58,453 bases of DNA from Verrucomicrobiota bacterium. GTDB taxonomy: Bacteria; Verrucomicrobiota; Verrucomicrobiia; Limisphaerales; UBA11320. Under the pieces are notes generated by a model, which was not told the DNA's origin, searched no databases, and worked only from the letters and a program-made list of their open reading frames with translations. Shown in pieces: positions 1 to 7,895 of the stretch. Both the position numbers and the translations under genes were made by a program. The stretch covers positions 1 through 58,453 of the forward strand of contig JACQFQ010000042.1 in the NCBI GenBank assembly GCA_016199985.1, read 5' to 3'. Positions within the stretch are counted from its first letter, which is position 1, and every line of letters starts with the position of its first letter.

Positions 1-620
1 CACCGTCAGTAACGTCGGGCATTGCGTAGCTACAGCCGGGCATACCGTCGATATTGCGGGGCACGATGTTGCCTTAGGGGGACACTTCGTCGCCGTCGCG
101 GGACATTCCGTGGGTATCGCCGGACAGGTGGTTGCCAGCGGTGGGCAAGCGGTCGCCGTAGCGGGGCACACCGTCAGTAACGACGGACATTGCGTCGCAA
201 CGGCCGGGCATACGGTCGCTATCGCGGGGCACGCTGTCGCCTTGGGCGGACACGCCGTCGCCGTCGCCGGGCATTCCGTCGATATCGCCGGACAGGTTGT
301 TGCCAGCGGCGGGCAAGCGGTCGCCGTAGCGGGGCACACCGTCAGTAACGTCGGGCATTGCGTCGCAACAGCCGGGCATACGGTCGCTATCGCAGGGCAC
401 GATGTTGCCTTAGGGGGACACTTCGTCGCCGTCGCCGGACATTCCGTGGCCAAAGGCGGACAAGTCGTAGGTTGCGGCGGACAGGCCGTCGCGGTGGCGG
501 GACATACCGTGGCTAAGACCGGGCATTTCGTCGCGGCCGCGGGGCATACCGTGGCTATCGCAGGGCACGATGTTGCCTTGGGCGGACACGCCGTCGCGGT
601 AGCGGGACACGCCGTGCTTA
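1..620. repeat. 168-bp higher-order repeat (8 heptads)
   Basis: The string CGTCAGTAACG starts at 4, 172 and 340, exactly 168 bp apart, with a diverged fourth copy near 508. Other markers such as GGGCACGATGTTGCC recur at matching spacing (58, 394, 562, with a variant near 226). The block equals eight 21-bp units, or 56 residues, so duplication preserved the frame. The high identity between blocks suggests recent expansion by recombination or slippage. Confidence 0.85.
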
Positions 621-3072
621 TCGCCGGGCACGCCGTTGCCGTGGGTGGGCAGGCTGTCGCGACGGGAGGACACGCCGTCGGAAGAGCCGGACATTGAGTC
701 AGGACGGCCGGGCAAACCGTGGCTCCCGCAGGGCACGCGGTTGCCTTAGGCGGACAGGACGTCGCAGTTGCCGGACACTCGGTGGGCAACGCCGGACATG
801 ACGTTGGCAACGGTGGGCAAACCGTGGCCAACGATGGACAGAATGTGAGCGCGGTCAGCGGACACTTGGTGGCCGTTGGAGGGCATAGAGTGGCGATGGC
901 AGGACATGCCGTTTGCAAGGCCGGACATTGAGTCGCCAGAGGCGGGCAGACCGTGGCGAGGCCACGACAGACCGTCGGAGTCGGCGGACACTGCGTCGCC
1001 ACGGACGGACATGCCGTCAAGATCGCCGGACACTGAGTGGGCACGGGCGGACACCGCGTCGCGACCACCGGGCAGGCGGTATCCAGGGGAGGACAGCGTG
1101 TCAGCACCACCGGACATTGGGTCGCGATTGGAGGACACTGCGTGGTCACAGCTGGACATTGAGTCTCCGTGGCAGGGCATACAGTGACCAAGCCATGGCA
1201 CACTGTTTCCAGGGGTGGACATTTCGTGAACTCAGCCGGGCAGTGAGTGACCGCTGGCGGGCATCGCGTGGCCACAGGCGGGCATTGCGTCGCTGTCGCT
1301 GGACAGAATGTCTGAAACACCGGGCATTGAGTGCCTACGACCGGACACCTTGTGGCGATCGGCGGGCATGCCGTCAACACGGGCGGACAACGGGTGGGCA
1401 CGGCCGGGCAGACGGTGTCCGCTCCCTGACAAAGCGTCGCCACAGGCGGACACTTCGTTGGCGTGGGCGGGCACTGTGTCGCTACCACAGGGCAGCGTGT
1501 GAGCACAACTGGGCACCGCGTTTCCGTCGGCGGGCAGAAGGTCTCGATGGCCGGACATCTCGTCGGAATCGGCGGGCACACCGTGGGCGCCACCTGACAC
1601 AGCGTAGGCAACGGAGGACATTGAGTCTGTGTGGGCGGACAACGCGTCAGCACGGGCGGACAACGCGTTTCAACAGCGGGGCACTTGGTCTCCGACGGAG
1701 GGCATACGGTGGCGAGGCCCCTGCAGACCGTGATGATAGGCGGACAATGCGTCAGCACTGCCGGGCAGCGGGTCTCGATGACAGGGCACCTTGTTTGCAG
1801 AGGCGGACATCTTGTCTCCACGGCTGGGCAAACCGTTTCGACACCTCCGGCGCACTGCGTCGGCAATGGCGGACACTTGGTCGCCACAGCCGGGCAGATG
1901 GTGACGGCGCCCTGGCAAAGCGTTGCCGCCGGCGGACATTTAGTGGGGACTGGCGGACATCTTGTCAGCACAGGCGGGCAGCGCGTCTCTATCACTGGAC
2001 ATTTCGTCAGCGATGGCGGACAGCGCGTCTCTATCACGGGGCATCGGGTGAAGATCGGCGGACAACGTGTCAGCACAGGCGGGCAGCGCGTCTCCACGAC
2101 TGGACACTGAGTCGGCATCGCGGGGCACACGGTCACGGCGGCGTGGCACAAGGTGGCCAAAGGCGGGCACTTCGTCAGCGCGGCGGGGCAAGTGGTTTCC
2201 AGCGTAGGGCACCGCGTCAACTGAGGCGGACACTGAGTCTCCAAAGGCGGACACACCGTTTCCAGGGCGCGACACGCCGTGGCGATGGGCGGGCATTGCG
2301 TGTCAAAAGCCGGGCACCGCGTGAGGAGTGGCGGACATCGCGTTTCGGTCGCTGGACATATCGTGTCGGCGGCCTGGCATAGCGTGGTCAGCGGCGGGCA
2401 CGCCGTTGCGATGGGCGGGCAGCGCGTTTCAATCACAGGACAACGCGTCTCCAGCGGTGGACATTTCGTTTCCGTAGCCGGACAGAAGGTATCTCCCGCC
2501 GAGCATCGGGTGGCCACGGGCGGACACTTCGTCTCAACCACAGGGCAAAACGTGCTGATCGCGGGACACCGAGTCTGTAAAGGCGGGCACTTCGTTTCCA
2601 CCGCCGGGCATCGCGTCTCTATGGAGGGACAACGCGTCGGTTGGATCGGGCATCGCGTGAGAAACGATGGACACTGCGTCAGCACAACCGGACAAGCCGT
2701 GAGAATCGCTGGACATCTTGTTTCCGCGGGCGGACAGCGTGTCGACACCGGAGGACATTGGGTCTCCAACGCGGGACAGATGGTGTCAGCAATGTAGCAG
2801 AAGGTGGGAAGCGGCGGACATTGGGTCTGAACGCTGGGGCAGAGAGTCTCCACCGCGGGGCAGGCGGTCTTGAGGCTGGGACACCGGGTCTGGACCGAAG
2901 GACATCGTGTATCGACCGTCGGGCACTTGGTCTGCACGGCCGGGCAAACCGTCACTGTCGAGGGACAGCCGGTTGGCAAAGCCGGACAGCGGGTTTGGAG
3001 GCTGGGACACCCGGTTGACAAAGCAGGGCATTGGGTCGCCAAAGGCGGGCAACTTGTGGGGAGGGCTGGGCA
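1..3072. repeat. 21-bp tandem repeat array encoding the heptads
   Basis: About 145 head-to-tail units of 21 bp. On the plus strand each unit reads roughly GGRCANNNCGTNNNNNNNNNC. Period and phase hold for 3 kb, with only two 24-bp units. The conserved bases are those that encode Cys, Pro and Thr on the minus strand, while the x positions vary, as expected for selection on the protein. Divergence is uneven: units near 1-620 are almost identical in blocks, and units near 2800-3072 are the most diverged. There are no unique spacers, so this is not CRISPR. Confidence 0.95.
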
Positions 3073-3582
3073 GCGAGTGAGCTGAACCGCAGAGAGGGTC
3101 AGTTTGGGAATCTGGAGATCATCGATCAGACTGATTTCTCGAAGAGCCAGGTCGAGAGCGTCGAGAAACGCGGCGCCGGACAACCGAAAATAGCGTCCCA
3201 ACTCCTGCTGCGCATCAATCAGAAAGGGGCTGCTGGCGTCTGGAATATCCTCCCAGGGCCCGTCCATGCTGTCGGAGGTTTGAAGCCATCCGTCTCCCTC
3301 CCACTCAACGCTGAGCTGGCCTTCCGACACGCTGATCTTCATCGCTGTCGGGGTGAGCACCTCGTCCGGGATGTCCAGGTCGGCTGGCGGATCGAACCAA
3401 AGATCGATGGAGGAGAATGGATCCGTCACGTCCGGAGGCGGAAGCAATTGGGCGGACGTGGATACGGGTGAAAGGAAGAAGGAGAGGACCGCGGCTACCA
3501 AGGCAGAACAACCCAGCCGAGAAACCGAACCGATCCAAAAAAGCGCTCTATTAATCATAAGCCGCCTGCAACGATTGCTCAT
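1..3582 (-). CDS. Secreted giant protein of tandem Cys-Pro heptapeptides (CPxxxTx), 3' end beyond window
   Basis: I do not recognise the family. The frame whose codons start at 1, 4, 7... of the plus numbering, read on the minus strand, has no stop from the window edge to an in-frame TAA at 3634-3636. The chosen ATG at 3580-3582 follows an AAAGG; a second ATG at 3556-3558 is also possible. Residues 1 to about 44 form a signal peptide (basic start, core around ALVAAVLSFFLS, cleavage near STSA|Q). Residues about 45-165 are a small non-repetitive domain with the pattern WLQTS..GPW..IP.ASPF...RYFRL, common in secreted Verrucomicrobia proteins, where it usually lies at the C terminus. From Cys171 to the edge (residue 1194) the chain is about 145 heptads C-P-x-x-x-T-x, with Cys and Thr nearly invariant. 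Some units replace Pro with Q, R, H, Y, S or A. Two units have eight residues (near 850 and 1850) and keep the frame. Export implies an oxidising site, so disulfide or metal ladders are possible; this is inference. Confidence 0.85.
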   Translation of the reverse strand, partial: MSNRCRRLMINRALFWIGSVSRLGCSALVAAVLSFFLSPVSTSAQLLPPPDVTDPFSSIDLWFDPPADLDIPDEVLTPTAMKISVSEGQLSVEWEGDGWLQTSDSMDGPWEDIPDASSPFLIDAQQELGRYFRLSGAAFLDALDLALREISLIDDLQIPKLTLSAVQLTRCPALPTSCPPLATQCPALSTGCPSLQTRCPALPTGCPSTVTVCPAVQTKCPTVDTRCPSVQTRCPSLKTACPAVETLCPSVQTQCPPLPTFCYIADTICPALETQCPPVSTRCPPAETRCPAILTACPVVLTQCPSFLTRCPIQPTRCPSIETRCPAVETKCPPLQTRCPAISTFCPVVETKCPPVATRCSAGDTFCPATETKCPPLETRCPVIETRCPPIATACPPLTTLCQAADTICPATETRCPPLLTRCPAFDTQCPPIATACRALETVCPPLETQCPPQLTRCPTLETTCPAALTKCPPLATLCHAAVTVCPAMPTQCPVVETRCPPVLTRCPPIFTRCPVIETRCPPSLTKCPVIETRCPPVLTRCPPVPTKCPPAATLCQGAVTICPAVATKCPPLPTQCAGGVETVCPAVETRCPPLQTRCPVIETRCPAVLTHCPPIITVCRGLATVCPPSETKCPAVETRCPPVLTRCPPTQTQCPPLPTLCQVAPTVCPPIPTRCPAIETFCPPTETRCPVVLTRCPVVATQCPPTPTKCPPVATLCQGADTVCPAVPTRCPPVLTACPPIATRCPVVGTQCPVFQTFCPATATQCPPVATRCPPAVTHCPAEFTKCPPLETVCHGLVTVCPATETQCPAVTTQCPPIATQCPVVLTRCPPLDTACPVVATRCPPVPTQCPAILTACPSVATQCPPTPTVCRGLATVCPPLATQCPALQTACPAIATLCPPTATKCPLTALTFCPSLATVCPPLPTSCPALPTECPATATSCPPKATACPAGATVCPAVLTQCPALPTACPPVATACPPTATACPAISTACPATATACPPKATSCPAIATVCPAAATKCPVLATVCPATATACPPQPTTCPPLATECPATATKCPPKATSCPAIATVCPAVATQCPTLLTVCPATATACPPLATTCPAISTECPATATACPPKATACPAIATVCPAVATQCPSLLTVCPATATACPPLATTCPAIPTECPATATKCPPKATSCPAISTVCPAVATQCPTLLTV

Positions 3583-3610
3583 CGATGTGGACCTTTCGGT
3601 GAGTGTGTTT

Positions 3611-3639
3611 TGTATATCAGACACGCCCCTCGATTACAA
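3611..3639 (-). promoter_or_regulatory. Sigma70-like promoter of the Cys-heptad gene
   Basis: Read on the minus strand, TTGTAA (3634-3639) and TATACA (3611-3616) are separated by 17 bp, and a TG one base upstream of the -10 makes it an extended -10. The box lies about 30 bp before the ATG at 3582. It is the best-matching promoter I noticed by eye in the window. Confidence 0.6.
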
Positions 3640-3705
3640 GAGGATTTTCCGAAAAACGCGGGCGCGCCGGCTTATTAGCGACGCCCTGACCGACATTCAC
3701 AACGC

Positions 3706-3984
3706 TCACCGCGGGATTATCCCCTTCGCCACGTCGTCAGGGATGTTCAGGGCCTGGATTTGGTTGATCGTCTTGAAGCGGGCATGATCCTCGAACTGCC
3801 AGACTACCTTCTTCTCCCGTGTCACCTCGAAGAAACGGGGCTGCTTTCCGATATGTCCATGACCCAGATAATTGCAAACAATCGTGCTCCCGTTCGGGAG
3901 TCGCTGACATCCGGCCATCAGTCTCAATGGATTCCCCGGCAGGTTGAGGAGGCTGAGAACGGAGTCATCAGCGTCAGGCGCCGC
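3706..3984 (-). pseudogene. C-terminal remnant of a secreted beta-propeller protein
   Basis: The frame ending at 3706 encodes a peptide with QRLPNGSTIVCNYLGHGHIG, then a stretch reading FEVTREKKVVWQF and FKTINQIQALNIPDD. This resembles the last blades of PQQ-like beta-propeller proteins common in Planctomycetes and Verrucomicrobia. The similarity continues upstream of the first ATG (3925-3927) through NLPGNPLRLMAG and stops at an in-frame TGA at 3985-3987. No signal peptide or first blades are present, so it is most likely the surviving 3' end of a decayed gene. A short independent gene is the alternative. Confidence 0.55.
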
Positions 3985-4001
3985 TCAAAAGGGAGCGCGC
4001 T

Positions 4002-4026
4002 CGCTTTCAAGCGCCCCTTGAAAGCG
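4002..4026. terminator. 10-bp inverted repeat, possible terminator
   Basis: CGCTTTCAAG (4002-4011) and CTTGAAAGCG (4017-4026) form a perfect 10-bp stem around a 5-nt loop. No T tract follows on either strand, so its role as an intrinsic terminator is uncertain. It separates the remnant at 3706-3984 from the gene starting at 4070. Confidence 0.35.
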
Positions 4027-4069
4027 TGAGGTTTGCGCTTGCCCGCAGCCTCCGAATAACCGATCACTT

Positions 4070-5008
4070 ATGTGCGCGCTGACGCCGCATTGTATTATGG
4101 AAACCACGCCCTCTCCGAATCCGACGCCGCTCCACAGCCTTGAGGAGTGGGAAGACTTTCTCAAAGACCGCTACCCCGAGCCGCAAGCCGCCGCATCCCA
4201 CTCCGCGGCGCCCTTCAAAGCCACCGACCCAGAGAAGAAACAGGAGCAGTTCCGCAACTACGAGGCCGACGCCCGTCCGACGGTCCGCGAGTTCTACCGG
4301 CTGAACCACCGCTACCAGACCCACGACTTCTCCAAGGCCAAGCGGGAGGAGTTCCTCTCCCTGAGCCGCCGCGAGATGGGCATCTGGGAGGCGATGGAGT
4401 ATCTCAATCAACTCGTCGACGACAGCGATCCCGACACCGATCTCTCCCAACTCCAGCATCTCCTGCAAACCGCGGAACAGATTCGCAGCGACGGCCACCC
4501 GCGATGGTTCATCCTCACCGGGCTTGTGCATGACCTGGGAAAGATTCTTTGCCTCTGGGGCGAGCCCCAGTGGGCCGTCGTCGGCGACACGTTCCCCACG
4601 GGATGCGCCTACTCCGACAAAATCGTCTTCCCGCGCTTCTTCGAGGACAATCCCGACTACCAGGTTTCGAAGCTGCAGACGAAGAACGGGGTCTACGAGG
4701 AAGGCTGCGGCCTCGACTCGGTCAAGCTGTCGTGGGGCCATGACGAATACATCTACCATGTGTGCAAGGATTATCTCCCGATGTCCGGGCTCTACATGCT
4801 TCGCTACCACTCTTTTTATCCCTGGCACCGCGAGGGTCAGTACTCGCATCTGCTCAACGAGCAGGACCGCGAGAATCTGAAGTGGGTCCAGGCCTTCAAT
4901 CCCTACGATCTCTACACCAAGAGCCACAAGCCCCCGAACGTGGCGGAGCTGCGCCCTTTCTACGAGGATCTGATCGCGGAATACTTCCCGAAGAAGATCC
5001 GCTGGTGA
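4070..5008 (+). CDS. MIOX: Myo-inositol oxygenase
   Basis: The enzyme opens the ring of myo-inositol with O2 to give D-glucuronate, using a non-heme di-iron centre in an HD-domain fold (EC 1.13.99.1). The 312-residue protein matches the family from [19 protein letters not shown] to the C-terminal PKKIRW. Visible landmarks are the QTHDF segment, HDLGK (first iron ligands), WGHDEY, and SFYPWHREG with a late ligand region ending in [11 protein letters not shown]. An alternative start is the ATG at 4097, and neither start has a clear Shine-Dalgarno sequence. The stop overlaps the GTG of the next gene. No other inositol catabolism genes are nearby, so the enzyme probably feeds glucuronate into general metabolism. 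Confidence 0.93.
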   Translation: MCALTPHCIMETTPSPNPTPLHSLEEWEDFLKDRYPEPQAAASHSAAPFKATDPEKKQEQFRNYEADARPTVREFYRLNHRYQTHDFSKAKREEFLSLSRREMGIWEAMEYLNQLVDDSDPDTDLSQLQHLLQTAEQIRSDGHPRWFILTGLVHDLGKILCLWGEPQWAVVGDTFPTGCAYSDKIVFPRFFEDNPDYQVSKLQTKNGVYEEGCGLDSVKLSWGHDEYIYHVCKDYLPMSGLYMLRYHSFYPWHREGQYSHLLNEQDRENLKWVQAFNPYDLYTKSHKPPNVAELRPFYEDLIAEYFPKKIRW

Positions 5009-7188
5009 AAGCGCGACGGCAGTGGGCGACGCGGGGGGCGTCAGGGCGCATGCTATGGTCGCTTTTTGCCCTGATGGCCTCTCTCGCCATTGCCTCGACG
5101 GCGCGCGCGTTGCCGACAGTGGTGATCTCGGAATTCCTCGCGGACAACCGACAGGGGCTGGCCGACGATGACGGGGAGCACTCCGACTGGATCGAGCTCT
5201 TCAACCTCACTCCCTTCCCCGTGAACCTCAAGGGATGGTCGTTGACCGACCAGGAGGACTCGAAGCGAAAGTGGACGTTCCCCGAGGTCACCATCGGCCC
5301 GCTTCAGTTTCTTCTTGTCTTCAGCTCGGGAAACGATCGCCGCGATCCGCACAAGCCGCTTCACACCAACTTCAAGTTGGGGAAGAAGGGCGACTACCTC
5401 GCCCTGGTGGAAGCCGACGGCGGAACGATCGCCTCGGCGTTCGCCCCCAAGTATCCCCCGCAGCGATCGGACATCTCTTATGGTCTCCCCGAGGCGTTCT
5501 TCAAGTCCTTGCATGGAGCGAGCGGGCGCTTCGCCGGACCCCTTCCCGCGCACACTTATCTCCCGATCCCGACGCCCGGCGCGGAGAATCTGCCGGGCGC
5601 CGACACCGCCGCCGTCGCCCCGGAATGCCCGCAGCCCAGCGGCCTCTACTCCCAGCCTGTCATGGTTCGATTGAGCTGTCGGACCGCGAGCGTCACGATC
5701 CGGTACACTCTCGACGGCAGCCGTCCAACCTCGATGAGCACGGCCTACGTGAACCCGCTGACGATCGCGAACTCCACTGTGCTCCGCGCGGCGGCCTTCA
5801 AGCCCGGGTCCGCCTCGAGCGAGGTTTTGACCCGCACGTATCTCATCGCGGACTCCGTGTTGCGCCAGGACGGCGCGGGCCGACCGCCGCATTGGGGCGC
5901 GCACGAGGGCTGGAAGGTTCCGGCGGACTACGAGATGGATCCTGAAGTAGTCACGAACACCCCGGCCGCGCGACTCGACGAAGCGCTGACCGCGCTGCCG
6001 ACCCTGGCGCTGAATCTGGATCCGGGAGATCTGCTCTCCGAGGAGCGGGGCATCTACGCGAATCCGATGGAGGGCGGCGGCGACTGGGAGCGCGCGGCGT
6101 CCCTGGAGATGTTTCCCTGGAAGAACGAGCCCGGATGGAAGGCCGAGTGCGGAGCGCGCGTTCAGGGCGGGTTCAATCGCCGCCCCGAGGAATGCCCCAA
6201 GCATTCCTTCCGCATTCTGTTCAAGAAGCACACAGGCCACCCTGCCCTCCACCAGCCCGTGTTCGGCGGCGCGCCCGAGGAATTCAGCGAACTCGTGCTG
6301 CGCGGCGGATGCAACAACACCTGGCTTCACTGGAACAGCGAGGAGCGCCGGCGCGGTGACTATCTCCGCGATCAATGGATGCGGGAGACCTATGCCGCGA
6401 TGGGACGGCTCTCGCCGAGAGGCCGGTTTGTTCATCTCTATCTGAACGGCCTTTACTGGGGAGTCTACAATCTGGTGGAGCGACCCGATGGGCCCTTCCT
6501 GAAATCGCATCTCGGCGGCAAGGCCGGAGACTATGAGGTCCGCAACGCCGACAAGATCCTGCAGGGGGAAACCAACGCATGGCGGAACCTGATGGATCTC
6601 GCGAACTCAGGCCTGGGCTCGGCGTCCGCCTACCAGAAGATCCAGGGGTGGATTGATCTCCCCGCGTTCATTGATTACATGGCGCTGAATCTGTTCGCCG
6701 CGAACGCGGACTACGATCGATCCTCGAACTGGTATGCGTCGCGCCCCGACCAGGAGGGAGGACGATTCATCTTCATCGTGTGGGATGGGGAAAGAACGCT
6801 GGAGGAAGTGGAGGACAACCGGATTGCCTACGATGACGACCAGAGCCCGCCGCGGCTGTTTCAAAAGCTGCGCGAGAACCCGGCCTTCCGCGAGGCTTTC
6901 GCGCGACGCGTTCGGGAGCTGCTCGGCGCCGGCGGCGCGCTATCGGCCTCGGCCAGCGGCGAACGATACCGACGGCTTGCGGAGGGCGTGGAAGCGGCGC
7001 TGCTCCTGGAGTCGGCCCGCTGGGGGGATTACCGAAGGGATGTTCATCGCTACAAGACCGAACCCTACGAGCTCTACACGGTAGAAGCCCATTGGAAGCC
7101 CGAGGTTCGGCGCTTGCTTGACGACTACTTTCCCAAGAGACCCGCGGTATTCACGAGGCAGCTCTCCGAAGCCGGCCTCGCGCAATAG
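5005..7188 (+). CDS. Secreted lamin-tail/CotH-type protein
   Basis: The GTG at 5005-5007 overlaps the MIOX stop (GTGA), which favours this start; ATG at 5050 is the alternative. The N terminus is a signal peptide ending near IASTARA. Next comes a lamin-tail domain ([19 protein letters not shown]..., to about residue 150). A chitobiase-like beta-sandwich follows ([12 protein letters not shown], about residue 230). The C-terminal half is CotH-kinase-like ([50 protein letters not shown]). CotH kinases phosphorylate proteins on the spore coat of Bacillus; the substrate of the Verrucomicrobia homologues is unknown. The metal-binding region is less canonical than in the protein at 7896-11516, so activity is uncertain. 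Confidence 0.8.
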   Translation: MKARRQWATRGASGRMLWSLFALMASLAIASTARALPTVVISEFLADNRQGLADDDGEHSDWIELFNLTPFPVNLKGWSLTDQEDSKRKWTFPEVTIGPLQFLLVFSSGNDRRDPHKPLHTNFKLGKKGDYLALVEADGGTIASAFAPKYPPQRSDISYGLPEAFFKSLHGASGRFAGPLPAHTYLPIPTPGAENLPGADTAAVAPECPQPSGLYSQPVMVRLSCRTASVTIRYTLDGSRPTSMSTAYVNPLTIANSTVLRAAAFKPGSASSEVLTRTYLIADSVLRQDGAGRPPHWGAHEGWKVPADYEMDPEVVTNTPAARLDEALTALPTLALNLDPGDLLSEERGIYANPMEGGGDWERAASLEMFPWKNEPGWKAECGARVQGGFNRRPEECPKHSFRILFKKHTGHPALHQPVFGGAPEEFSELVLRGGCNNTWLHWNSEERRRGDYLRDQWMRETYAAMGRLSPRGRFVHLYLNGLYWGVYNLVERPDGPFLKSHLGGKAGDYEVRNADKILQGETNAWRNLMDLANSGLGSASAYQKIQGWIDLPAFIDYMALNLFAANADYDRSSNWYASRPDQEGGRFIFIVWDGERTLEEVEDNRIAYDDDQSPPRLFQKLRENPAFREAFARRVRELLGAGGALSASASGERYRRLAEGVEAALLLESARWGDYRRDVHRYKTEPYELYTVEAHWKPEVRRLLDDYFPKRPAVFTRQLSEAGLAQ

Positions 7189-7237
7189 AAGCCCATCGGA
7201 CAAGACTTCTCGCCTCCAGCACAGGCGCAAAACGAAA

Positions 7238-7262
7238 CGGCGACCGCGTCAAACGGTCGCCG
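7238..7262 (-). terminator. Intrinsic terminator of the peroxiredoxin gene
   Basis: A 9-bp GC-rich stem (7238-7246 with 7254-7262, 7-nt loop) is followed on the minus strand by TTTCGTTTTG. It lies about 50 bp past the peroxiredoxin stop and between two converging genes. Confidence 0.6.
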
Positions 7263-7311
7263 CTGGCGCCCCAGCCTTTCAGACTCGGGCGAACAATCAG
7301 TTCAGGTCAGG

Positions 7312-7791
7312 TCAGGACAGCTTCGCGAGAACCTCTTTGACCTTGGCGAAGTTCGGAAGGTCCTTGGGAGTCGGGGTCTGTTCGGCGTATTGGACCACGC
7401 CCTTCTTGTCGATGACGATGGCGGCGCGCGCCGAGGTGTCGCCAATGCCAGCCAGCGCGGGGAACTCCACGCCGTAGGCCTTGGTCACTGTCTTGTTGAG
7501 ATCGCTGGCGAGACGGACGCTGATCTTCTCCTTCTGCGCCCAGGCCTCCTGGGCGAAGGGGCTGTCGACGCTCACGCCGATGACGTCGGCGTTGAGGCCC
7601 GAGTAGCCGCTGATGCCCTGGGAGATGTCGCACAACTCCTGGGTGCAAACGCTCGTGAACGCGAGCGGGAAGAAAAGGAGAACCGTGTTCTTCTTGTCGA
7701 AATTCTCGCTCAGCTTCACGTCCACAAGCCCGTCCTTGGTTTTGGACTTGAGACTGAAATCAGGCGCCTTGGATCCAACAGAGATAGCCAT
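7312..7791 (-). CDS. Peroxiredoxin (AhpC/TSA family)
   Basis: This is a thiol peroxidase that reduces hydrogen peroxide or organic hydroperoxides. At 159 residues it has the usual size of a single-domain peroxiredoxin. The start KAPDFSLKS and the active-site motif FTSVCTQELC (peroxidatic Cys about residue 48) are typical. The second Cys five residues later is common in the AhpE/PrxQ-like branch and could act as a resolving Cys. The end, GVVQYAEQTPTPKDLPNF, also fits. There is no signal peptide, so it is cytoplasmic. It is a single gene with its own terminator. Confidence 0.93.
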   Translation of the reverse strand: MAISVGSKAPDFSLKSKTKDGLVDVKLSENFDKKNTVLLFFPLAFTSVCTQELCDISQGISGYSGLNADVIGVSVDSPFAQEAWAQKEKISVRLASDLNKTVTKAYGVEFPALAGIGDTSARAAIVIDKKGVVQYAEQTPTPKDLPNFAKVKEVLAKLS

Positions 7792-7895
7792 AAGAGTAGG
7801 TAGATTCGAATGTTGATGTCTGCGTTAAGTTCGTGTTTACGGCGCGCAGATATACGAGGCAAAACGGACGAATGTCAAACTCAGAGGTCGGCGCG

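Noticed and set aside
110..697. Plus-strand reading frame of GHxVxxA heptads across the repeat region
   Set aside because: The same frame is cut by many TGA/TAG codons further along (for example 695, 929, 1621, 2107), has no signal peptide or ribosome-binding site, and its pattern follows automatically from the antisense CPxxxTx code.
913..2382. Long plus-strand frame rich in Arg and Thr within the array
   Set aside because: It is the exact antisense of the continuous minus-strand frame; openness follows from the codons for Cys, Pro and Thr, which rarely give stops in reverse.
1..3072. CRISPR array or noncoding satellite
   Set aside because: The repeats are contiguous without unique spacers, and variation respects codon positions of a single minus-strand frame.
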